Origin: Mrakia gelida
Lineage: Eukaryota; Basidiomycota; Tremellomycetes; Cystofilobasidiales; Mrakiaceae
Assembly: GCA_024345305.1 (NCBI GenBank)
Contig: BRON01000019.1
Coordinates: 248,001 to 312,000, forward strand
Direction of reading: 5' to 3'
Length of the DNA: 64,000 bases
Under the pieces are notes generated by a model. The model was given only the letters and a program-made list of their open reading frames with translations. It was not told the origin of the DNA and made no database searches. This document shows, in pieces, positions 1 to 9,700 of this stretch. Position 1 is the first letter of the stretch, and the number at the start of each line of letters is the position of its first letter. The translations under genes and the position numbers were made by a program.

Positions 1-56
1 CATCTTCAGCCCTCGGCTCTACAACGTACCAGCGCGAGCGAAGCCCCGGATCTCCT

Positions 57-1917
57 TCAGTAATCGTTTCGGAAAATCGCGACGTTCTCCTTCAACCACC
101 GTCCCATCTCTGGATCCAGATCCTCGTCCCCAACCGCAAACTCCCTCACCACACAGCACCGCCCGCCTTCTTTCCTCCCTTCTTCCTTCCTCGACCTGAT
201 CATGGCTTTGGTCTCCGCGTCCCAGACGGGTCCGCTGTGGGCGAGGTCGAGCGATTCGAGCTTCGGGAAGAGGACCTCGGACCCTCCCTCCTCCTCCCGG
301 ACGGTGAGAGCCTCGAAGATATCGTAGGATAAGGCCTCGAACCACCTGAGGGTCAAGGATCGGAGGGTGGGAGGAAGTTGTCGGAGGCGGAGAAGAAGGG
401 TAGCGTTGTGGCTGTCCTCGAATCGCTCCAAGATAAGGAGCAGGCTTTCGAGGTTTGGGGGGTTGATGAGCGGGAGAGAGGTGAGGAAGAGGGAGGAGAG
501 GTGATCGTCGGCATCAGTGATGGAGAGGGAGGTGAGGAGGGGCGCGACGAGGACGTAGGGTTGGAGGATGACGCTTGAGTCGCTGCTGTCGACGGCGAGG
601 GAGAGGAGGGAAGGAAGGTTGAGTGTGCTGGTTCCGTCGATGCTTGGGAGGATGAGAAACAGGTTGTAGCAGTTGGACATTTTAAAGGTGGTGAGGTTTG
701 GGACCAGGTTGAAGAGAGGAAGGAGGGAAGAAGGGTGGCGGAGGGGGATGGAGGCGAGGGAGAGCGACGTGAGGGAGGGGAAACTTGTGCTGGGAAGGGA
801 TAGATGGCGTAGACGACGATGGTCGGCATGGAAGCGGTAGAGAGGAGGGTGAGGGAGAGCCTTTGAAGTCGGGAGATAGTGCCTGGGTTGCTGACGAGAG
901 ACCAAAGGACGTCCCAATCCAAGGGGTTTCGAACCGACGCGTCGAACGCTTCGAGACCTGAGGTCCGTCCTCTCAACGCCTCGTACAAGCCTCCCAGATC
1001 CTCGTCGTCTCGCTTCCAGCAATGGATCAGAACACTTCGTAGCGGTCCCTTCGCGGCGAACTCCTCCACCTTGCGAAGGCTCCCAGCCGTCCCTTCGACA
1101 AGCCAGAGATGTCCCCAAAGGATTCGATCCTGGAGGAAAACCGACCTCCACCTCTTCGAGACCGCCACGAGCTTGAAAGTTGGATCCGAATCCTGAGAGT
1201 CGTATATCGAAAGAACGACGTATCGACCGATGGAGGTGAGGAGCTCGGCTGGGAGGAAGTCGATGAAGGGACGGGCTTGGAGAAGAGAGGCGACGAGATC
1301 TTGAGCTTGGAGGAGAGGGCCATCGAGGGAGGTGGAGGTCGGAGGCGAAGTGGAGATGATGGCGGTTTGGAGGTAGTCGGGGAGTTTCGAGAGGGTTTGG
1401 AAGAGGTGGGGAGCGTCCTGTGAAGGGGAGAGACAGAGCGAGCGGGAGAGGAGAGGTCAGCGAGGGAAGCAAGAGCAAGAGTTTGCTCGTCCTGAGACTC
1501 TCCATAGGTTCACTCGAGCGATGGCACGACTAGACGGTATCTGAGCGCGCCGTACTCACATCGTCTGAACTCGAAGATCTTCTGCTGTCCGAGAAGGAAT
1601 GGTCGACGACGGCGCCTTCGAGAACTCGGAGTCGAGCAAGGACCTCTGCCCGAGAAGCGAAGACGGCGAGTTGCGAGCCTCCGATGTTGACAGCCTGATG
1701 GGGAGGGATCGGTAAGGACGGTGCGATAAGTATAGGCTCAATTGAATGCCAGCAGGGAAGGTCCAACGAGGTGGGGACGAGGGAAGAAGAGAAGGGGAGG
1801 AGGAGAGAAGATGGAACGAACCTCGTCGAAGGAGGAGAACGCTGCGTCGAAAGAACGAGCTCGTAGAGCGTCCATGCCAGCTCGAAAGGGAGCCAGCCAG
1901 GTTGGAGATGGGATCAT
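57..1917 (-). pseudogene. TPR-like/F-box/LRR protein, frame disrupted (subfamily I, copy 1)
   Basis: Three-exon gene: exon 1 at 1822-1917 (96 nt), exon 2 at 1560-1694, exon 3 at 57-1417. Exon 1 starts MIPSPTW and carries a half-TPR-like pattern ending FDE; exon 2 continues it (AVNIGGSQLAVFASRAEVL). Exon 3 holds an F-box-like stretch (FLPAELLTSIG, then VSKRWRSVF) followed by leucine-rich repeats. Start and exon layout match the intact copies at 36.5, 40.1 and 51.1 kb. Exon 3 is 1,361 nt, not a multiple of three: the F-box half and the LRR half lie in different frames, with the switch at about 805-860. No plausible intron explains it. The architecture (TPR, F-box, LRR) resembles Dia2/Pof3-type SCF substrate receptors, but orthology is not claimed. 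Donor 1 is GTTCGT. A sequencing indel is the alternative to a pseudogene. Confidence 0.6.
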
Positions 1918-2068
1918 GTTGAAGTGATATCGAAAAGAAGGGAGGGGGGAAGGAGGTCGAAGTCGTTGGAGGTAGCTTCGTGATGAGCTCGACCTCTTTC
2001 CCTTTCCTTTCCCTTCCCCCCCTTTTGGCGAGGAACCACGACTTCCCTATTTGCCCAACCTCGTCGAT

Positions 2069-3074
2069 ATGGACCTTATCCCACCCTCTTCCTGCCCTCT
2101 CTCTCTTCCTCTGCTCCCCATCGAACTCAAACGTGAGATCCTTCGCTTCTGCGACCGTCCAACCTTGACCAGGACCTCCCTCGCCTCCTTCGGCTTCCTC
2201 CAACTCTCCTCCCCTCTTCTCTACCGAGATGTCGAGATCCAAGGTTTCAAGCATCTCGATAGACTTCTCGTCTTTCGTTCTGTAAGTGACCTTTCCTCTT
2301 GTATGGAAGTTGGAAGGAGAGGGGAGCGTATGCAGAACGAACGAGAAGAAGCTGACGTTGAGCTCACCTCTTTCCTCCCTCCATGTCCATCTCCTCGAAG
2401 GAACGAGAGCTCAACCAGATCTCCTCGTACCTCTCTCTCACTCAGGTTCACTCCTTCACCTTCACTGGTGTCCTCGAGGATCTCACCTCCATCTTTCAAC
2501 CTCCGAACCATAGTCAGATCCCCCTCGACTCGCTTCGTCTCCTCCTCCCCTCCCTCCTCCCCAACATGGCCTCCCCTTGGACGAGACTCCTCAACCTCTT
2601 CGATCCCGTTCACTGTATCACTCGCGGTATCAACCCTTCTCCCATCCAGAAGGGAGGTTACGCAACCATGAACTTCAGGGAAGTGAAATGGACGCGTCTT
2701 CGATCCCTCTCCTTCAACGGAGCTGTCCCGTTCTCTCACCTCGCTGGACGGCCGCTCTCCCTTCTTCCCTCCCCCCTTTCTCTCTTACAGTTCGCTTCGA
2801 TCTGTCGGACGAGAGGAGTGCGAGCTGGATGAGGGATCAGTTGTTGGTTCAGCTGCTGGGAGGAAGACCGTGGGAGGCGCCTGGAGGATGGGACGAGAGG
2901 AGGGAGGCTTTGTTTTGTTGTTCTGCGTTGAAGGAGGTCGAGGTGAGAGTGAGGAGTGAGGATCAGAAGGAGAAGATCCTGCAGTCACTGCGAATGTGGT
3001 GGGTGTGGGTCGGGTTGAGCAGCGGGGAGATGGAGAGGAGGGAGAGGTTGATTCGATTCGTCGTCGTCGCGTGA
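2069..3074 (+). pseudogene. F-box-like protein, probable disrupted frame (subfamily II, copy 1)
   Basis: Exon 1 is 2069-2281 and starts at the ATG of MDLIPPSS. It contains an F-box-like segment (LPIELKREILRFCDRPTL, then SPLLYRDVEI). The intron 2282-2400 has a GTAAGT donor and a GCTGAC branch site. Exon 2 begins at 2401 (ERELNQISSYL). The conserved WTRLRSLSF block near 2690 and the C-terminal block after about 2790 (VRFDLSDERSASWMRDQ) are in different frames, and no donor/acceptor pair gives the right phase, so an indel near 2740-2790 is likely. The closest relatives in the window are the genes at 27.5 and 38.5 kb. It is divergent from the F-box gene at 57-1917, with 151 bp between the start codons. 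The biochemical function is unknown. Confidence 0.5.
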
Positions 3075-3781
3075 GAGAAACGAGTCAGTACCCGTTTGAT
3101 GACCTTATTTCTCCGATCGTTTTCGATGAAACCGACGCTCCCTTGCCCCTTTCGCTTGTAACACAGCTCCTAGATCGATCGTCTCGCTGCTTCGCGTTCA
3201 GGCGCTGGAACGATCACGTCCATCGACGACGGGATTTTCCGACCCATTCCTCGCCGGTGTTCGTTACGTTTTCTCCCTCATGGCGGACTGGAAACTCTGG
3301 GATATCACTTTTTTTGGGTTTCTCGTTAACACACGAAATATTCTGAAGAGGAAGCGAAGATGGAGCTGTTTGGGAAGGAGGACGTGAGACTTTCGACGAG
3401 TCGCGTCGCGTTTCGTTTTGGTTCGATCTGTCGACATCTAGACCTTCTTTTTTACCTCGAGGATCCTCGATCCTATATTTGGGAGTCTACTCCTCGACTT
3501 TATGGGACTCCACGACGGGAAGAGAGGAAGCGAGAAAAGAAAGCGTCGGCGTCTCCTCCGTCGCTCGCGACCCATCGACTCCCTTCCTCCTAATGATCAA
3601 CTCAAAGTCCGGTAGATGATCAGTTCGACTGTATATCAAGTCTGCCTGATTTCAGCTCACCAGCGATTTGTACGAAACTTGCGCCCAAAATCGAACCAGA
3701 TGAGCTCTCTCTCCGAAATCTCATCTCGACCTCCAACCAACTCCTCCACCTCTCCTCCCCCTGCCTCTTTCACTCAATATC
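3075..3781. other. Intergenic, no gene recognised
   Basis: Short open frames occur here (for example 3360-3593 on +) but none shows family motifs or intron-consistent structure. The stretch probably contains the 3' end of the preceding gene and the PDCD5 promoter. Confidence 0.4.
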
Positions 3782-4741
3782 ATGGACGACGACGACGATA
3801 TCGGTTCGTTCTCTCCTACCCCTCTCACCCCCCTTTCTCTTCGCTGACTCTCTGGCTTTCCCCCTTCTCTCAGCTGCCATCCGAGCTCGACGACTCGCGC
3901 AACTGCAAGCTCAGGGAGGAGGAGGAGGAGGGCAGTCTTCTCGAGGACCTCCTCCTTCTGCTGGCGGAGGAGGTGGGGGAGGGGGAGGACGGGACGGAGA
4001 ACAGCTTTCTCAAGAGGAGCAGCAGCAGAAACAGAGGGCTGAGGAAGAGCAGGTGAGTGAGATCTCCTAGAGAACGAGATCTTGAGGAGAAGGAGAAAGA
4101 GACGAGCTCACCTCCTTCGCTTCCTTCCCTCGCTTCCTTCCCTCTTCTCCCCTCTCCCCTCCTAGCTTCGGACCATCATGAGCACTCTCCTCGAGCCGGA
4201 CGCAAGGGAACGACGTAAGTTCCTCCTCCCTCAAACTGCCCTCTCCCCCTCCCCTTCTCGAGCTCATGAGCTGACCTGGACTCCTTCCTTCTCTGACGAG
4301 CAGTCTCCCGAATCAACCTCACCCGACCTCAACTCTCCCGTCAAGTCCAATCGATCCTACTGAGGATGGCTCAGGGAGGTCAGCTGAGAGGGAAGGTGTC
4401 GGATGATCAGCTCGTGGGGTTGCTGGAACAGGCTCAGGGCATCCAGAATGGAGGGTCGAGCGGAGGAGGAGGAGGCAAGATCGTGGTGAGTCTTCGTTGT
4501 GTCCCTTTGTGGATCGCCTCGAGGATCAGAGCTGACTGCTTGTGTGCTCGTCGCTTGCGATGTCGGTTTACTCGTCGACTAAAGTTCCAGCGAAAAGGAC
4601 GAGACGAGTAAGCCCCCCCCCCCCCCCCCCCCCCGAGCTCAGCAGCTTCCCTTCCTTCGACGAGCTCGAGCTGACGTTCTGCCCGTCCTCCCTCGCCTTT
4701 CGCGTTCAACCAGCTCCGACGACAGTGACTTCGATCTCTGA
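3782..4741 (+). CDS. PDCD5: PDCD5/TFAR19-family DNA-binding protein
   Basis: Six exons: 3782-3803, 3874-4052, 4166-4214, 4304-4485, 4585-4607, 4714-4741; total 483 nt, 160 aa. The family signature is clear: an N-terminal acidic start followed by AAIRARRLAQLQAQ, a Gln/Gly-rich linker, LRTIMSTLLEPDARERLS, then RMAQGGQLRGKVSDDQL, and a basic-to-acidic tail ending DDSDDSDFDL. Human PDCD5 (about 125 aa) has the same order; the extra length here is the glycine-rich linker (residues about 22-50). PDCD5-family proteins are small three-helix-bundle proteins linked to TIP60 and chaperonin function in animals; the fungal role is less defined. Intron 1 uses a GTTCGT donor. The last intron contains a 22-nt C run. 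Joining the last two exons regenerates an Asp codon and the expected acidic tail, which supports the model. Confidence 0.9.
4613..4634. repeat. C22 homopolymer inside PDCD5 intron
   Basis: An uninterrupted run of 22 C lies just after the GTAAGC donor of the last PDCD5 intron. It is likely a slippage-prone tract with no coding effect. Confidence 0.9.
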
Positions 4742-4859
4742 ATAAATAATGAAACCTACGAAACCTCAACCAAAACCAAACTCATCTCCAAGCTCTCGTT
4801 TCTGAGCAGAGAGTCGTTTCGCGGCAAGACGAAGGCGTCGAAAGACGAAGAACGATTGA

Positions 4860-6496
4860 TCATGCATCCTTCTTCTCCCCCTCCTCTCCTTCCACCCCAA
4901 TCATCTTCCGACTCTCCTGAATATGGTCCACCAGTCCAAACGCCTTCGACTCTTCGGGAGTCATGAACCGGTCTCGTTCCATCGCCGTGTCTGCCGTCGC
5001 GAAGTGGAGACGCGTCGAGTCAGCTCAGCTCGCTCGTTTCTTTCTCGTTTCTCTCCTCAGCTCTAAAACGGGAAGAGAGAGGGTCGAACGAGGGACTCAC
5101 CGAATCTATCCCTACTCTGCTCGGCCGTCTCCCCAGGGAAACTGCAGTGCACTCGATAGATGTCCGTGAGAGCGGCTCGCATCCGAAGGATCTCTTTGGC
5201 GGTGATTTCGAAGTCTGAGGCGTGGCCTCCTGCTCCTCCCGAGGGTTCTGAGAGACAAGGGTCGAGAGTGGGTGGGTGGGGAAGGAGAGAAACAGTCAGC
5301 GATTCGAGGAGGAGAGAGAGACGAAGAGACGCGAGTGGGAGGGAAGGCGAAGGGAGAAGACGAAACGAACGGTGGATCATGACTCGAGCGTTTGGGAGGA
5401 TGTAGCGGTGTCCGGCGGCTCCTAATGAGACGGAAATAAGGAGATCAGCGGTCCCTCGAGAGCAACGAAGGAAGCGAGGGAGGAAGAGACGCGATGCGAA
5501 AGGGAGAAAGAAGAGCGCGCGAACTCACCTCCAGCGAGCAACAGCGATCCCATCGAAGCTGCTTGACCGATGCAGAACGTATGTACCGGTGCAGAGATGA
5601 ACTGCAGATACCCAAAATAATCCACAACGGTCAGGTCTCAGCGAGCAGCTCGAGCTCGCGTCGACGGACGAGGAAAGGGAGAGAACAAAAAACGAACCTG
5701 CATCTGAGCTCGCCAACAACGAGAGAAAGCACAAGAGACCAAGAGAAAACCAAAACAAGGTCAGTCTTCGTCCGTACATTCATCCACAGACCAAACGCTA
5801 GATCACAGGCCACTCACCGTATCATAAATCGCCAACCCACTCGTCACGACACCGCCAGGACTGTTGATGTACAGATAGATCGGTTTCGTTGGATCCGCTG
5901 CATCGAGATACAGTAAAGAGGCGACAATGATGGTTGACATGGAGTCTTCGACCTGCAGCGTCGACGGGGGGGTGGGCGGGGAGGGGGAGGGGGGCAGGGA
6001 GGGGGAGAGGTCAGCTCGAACGAAAGGGAGGAGGGAAGGAGACAGAGCGAGCTCAACGCTGAACTTCCTTCGATTCGAGGAGGAAAGGGTTTGGGGGGGA
6101 AAGGGGGAAGGGAACGAAGCAGACATACCTCAGACATACAAACCACCCTCTCTTTCAATAGCCGAGAGTACAGATCCGTTTGACCTCGGGCTCCCTGGGT
6201 CGAACGAAGGAAAGAAAGGGAGGTCAGCTTCGTTCGTTCGTTCGTTTCCTTCCTCCCTTCTCTCCCCCTCTTAAAGACGGACTGACCTCATCGACCACAT
6301 AAGGAACGAAAGTCCTCTTCTGAGCTTCCATCACCTTGGGTATTGGTTTCAGGTTGCGAAGGAGGGAGGGGGAAGGGAAGGAGGAGCGAAGGAGGGAGAA
6401 AGACCGTTGCGCTCCTGCTGCTGCTGCTGCTGGGGAGGCTGCTATGCGAGAGGAGGTACACCGGAGGAGAGACAGGGGGCAGGGACGCGGGGCCAT
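4860..6496 (-). CDS. clpP: Mitochondrial ATP-dependent Clp protease proteolytic subunit
   Basis: Eight exons in coding order: 6287-6496, 6129-6194, 5818-5952, 5698-5703, 5529-5601, 5371-5421, 5101-5247, 4860-4990; total 819 nt, 272 aa. The first ~55 residues are basic and Ser/Ala-rich ([13 protein letters not shown]), like a mitochondrial presequence. ClpP landmarks follow: [33 protein letters not shown], the catalytic-Ser block [14 protein letters not shown], the catalytic-His block MIHQPSGG, and the Asp-containing [20 protein letters not shown]. The product is the serine peptidase chamber that works with an AAA+ ClpX-type unfoldase in the matrix. The fourth exon is only 6 nt (ATGCAG) and supplies the Met-Gln of the family motif AIYDTMQ. 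Joining C to AA across a GTTCGT-donor intron restores the Gln of MIHQP. All splice phases agree. Confidence 0.93.
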
Positions 6497-6728
6497 ATTG
6501 TGGGAGAGATGGAAGGGGGAGGGTCGTCGTTGCGAGATGAAGCAAAGGGTGTGAGCTCGACTCGAATCAGAGGGCTGACGAGAGCGGAGTTTGAAGTCTT
6601 TTCCCCGCTTCCAGAGGTCGTGAGATGATGAGAAGTTAGATATAGATGAAGGACCAAGACTAAAACGAATACAGACTACTGAAAGCAAAAGAGAACATGC
6701 ATGCAACCTTAGACTACCCTCCTCGGCC

Positions 6729-9700
6729 TCACTCAACCTTCCCCTTCGAACTCGACCCCGTCGTCGTCGTCGATGGCTTCTTCTCTCCCTCAGCTCGATC
6801 CTTGGCTCGTTTCTTGGCTGCGAGAAAAGAACCGTCGATGAAGAGTCATAGGTCAGCAACGAGAAATCCGACGAGACGAGGATCAAAGATCGAGAAGGAC
6901 GAGAAGACGAGAACGCGGGAACGAGCCTTTCTCCCTCTTCGCCTCGAGCTCATGGAACTCTCCTCCGACTTCGGCGAGGCTGAGACGCAGCAAGGAAGAA
7001 CAGAAGTCAGCAACGGAAGTTTGAGTAGGAGGACAAGGCGAAACGCAGGACTCACTGGCTCGGAATCTCCATCGGCGGTTCCTCAACCAAGAAGTAATCC
7101 GACCTCAACGCGTCCGTAGCTGAGATCCTCTTGGTCGGGTCGTAGGTGAGGAGTCGTTCGGCTAGGTCCATGGCTGCTGGAGAGAGGAGGCTGTGAATGA
7201 GCGAGGAAAAAAGGAGAGCAAGAAGAAGTCAGCGAATCGGTTCGTTTCGAACGCGTTCGTTCCAGCTCGTCTCTCGCCTCACAAACGAGCTCGGGGAAAA
7301 AAGTGATGGTGTTCGACTCACTCCTCGTACTCCTCCCTCAATCGGTTCGGCAACGGCGGGGACTGTTTCCTGAGGAGTTCGTACCAAGGGAGTTCGGTGA
7401 GTCCGAGCCATTCCGCTTCGTCGGGGGTGCCGCAGGTGTCGTAGATGGTTTCGAGTTGGTGGATCTCGTCGTTTCCTATTAGGATGGAGTAGAAATAAAA
7501 GGAGAGAGGGAGTTAGTGCGAGAGGAAGGAGCAGAGGGAAGGGAGGAAGGCGAGGGGATGGGAGAGCCAGGGAAAAAGCGAACCAGGGAAGGTGGTCTTG
7601 CGAGTGAAGAGTTCGAGCATGATGCATCTGAAAAGGAGAAAGGGAAGAGAGTCAGCGAAATTCGAGACCAAGATAGAGAGCAGCTCTCGCGTCGAGCGAG
7701 CGACGAAGCTCGACCCAACGCGTCGCGTCTCGACTCGAACCAAACCAAAACAAACGAAAAGCTCAACTCACCCAGCACTCCACATATCCACCTCCGGCCC
7801 ATACTCCGTCGCCCCAAGCAACAACTCCGGCGGTCTATACCACAGCGTAATCACTCGATTCGTATAATCGCTTCTTCTCCTCTTATGGTAGAACCTCGCG
7901 AGTCCGAAATCGGCCAACTTGAGTTCTCCTTTCCCGTTGATGAGGATGTTGGAACCCTTCATGTCTCGATGGAGGACACCCTTGAAGTGGAGGTACTCGA
8001 GTCCGAGGATCATTTGGTGGCAGAGGGATTTGAGGTTGGCGGGGGAGAAGACGTATTGAGGTTGGGAGAGAACGCCCGTGAGGTCGTGGTCCATGTACTC
8101 GAAGACCATGTAGACGGAGCCTGGGGTTTGGTGGGTGGGTGGGGGAGGATGGTGATGGGTGGGTGGAGGGTGGTGAGAGGGGAGTGATGGTGTCGAGAGA
8201 TAAGGAGAGGAGAGTGGGCGAAGGGTGGACGAGAGAGGAGGGTGGTGGGAAGAGAGCGAAACGTAGTCGACGCGAAAGTCAGTGGACTGCAAGGAGGCGA
8301 GGTAGAGAACGAACGGAAAAGGATAAGAACGAAGAAACGCGCGTCCAAAAAAAAAGAACTCACCATTCGAAACCATCATCTCGTACAACCTCACGACATT
8401 GACATGCTGCAAGCTCTGCAACAACTTGATCTCCCTCATCGCCGTCACCGGGAACCCATCCTTCTCCCCCTCCATCCTGATCCGCTTGAGCGCCACGAAA
8501 TCCCCGGTATCGTTGTTCCTGGCCTTGTAGACCTTCCCGTACGTGCCCTCCCCGACTTGGACGAGCTTCTCGTACATCTCGTTCGAGGGTTTCCCGTTCG
8601 TGGTTGTTCGAGTTGTTTGAGGCTTGCTCTTGACGACTGCGACTGCTGAGGGTGCTGGAGGAGGAGGAGGAGGAGGAGGAGGAGCGACGAGGGCTGGGGA
8701 GGGGATGGGAGTGGAGGGTTTGGACTCGGCGGGAGGGAGAGGAGAGGGAGTTGGGAGGGCTGAACGCGTTGGAGTGGAAGGGTTGGTTCGATCTGATGCT
8801 GAGGTGACTCGAGACCGAGGGACTTTGGGAGGAGTAGGTTCTGCTGGTTCAGTCGCTCCGTAATCGAGGGAAGCCGAGTCGGGAGGAGGAGGTCGGAAAG
8901 GAGGAGGACTTCGACCTGGAGGACGATAGTACGAGTTGGTGTCCCTCGGATCCTGCTGCTGGGGTTGAGGAGGAGGAGGAGGGTAGTTCCCGTAGCCAGG
9001 GTAAGGCGACGAGTGATGAGAAGAATGACCGTCGTAGGAGTCTGAGAACTGGTCGTAGCGCTGAGGTTCCTGACGCTGTTCGAATCGATCCGTCCAGTCT
9101 CGAGGGGGAGGTCGTTCTTCGAAGGGAGGTCGATCCGTCGCTTGAGTGTGAGGAGGAGACATCCTTCGTCGTCGACGGAAGTCGAGGATCTCTCGCTCTC
9201 GATCTGGCGAAGTCGAGCGAGCTCGAGGTTCCCTTCCGAACGGGTCTGCTGGCGTCGAGCCTTGAGAGCGATCGTCCCAGTAGCCTTGTCGTCCTCCTCC
9301 TCCCCATGTATCCTCTCTCGACGGACCTCGTCGATCCTCCCATCTTCGAGAGTCGTCTCGGAAGTCGCGATCCCTATCTCTGTCCCTGTCTCTATCTCGA
9401 TCTCCCTCCCTGTAGTCCCTCGGAGAGTCTCGTCGTCGTTCTGGCGACCTTTCCCATCGAGCAGGGATTCGAGCCGCGTCGAGAGCTGAGGGAGGTGCTG
9501 CTCGAGGCGGAGAGGGGAGAATCTGATACTCCGGTTCAGGGGACGGAACCTTCTCGACGACGACGGGAGTGGGTGGTGTAGGAGTTGGCAGCGGCGAGAG
9601 CTTTCCATTCGACGACGACGCGTCCTCCTCTCCCTCGACGGAGAAGAACTTGTTGAGCTTCGCGTTCCGAGGAGCGGTTTTAGAGGAGGTGAGGTTGAGT

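Noticed and set aside
1556..2254. Minus-strand frame spanning the F-box divergent promoter
   Set aside because: It is antisense to the gene at 2069 and mixes exon, intron and promoter of the gene at 57-1917; no family motif.
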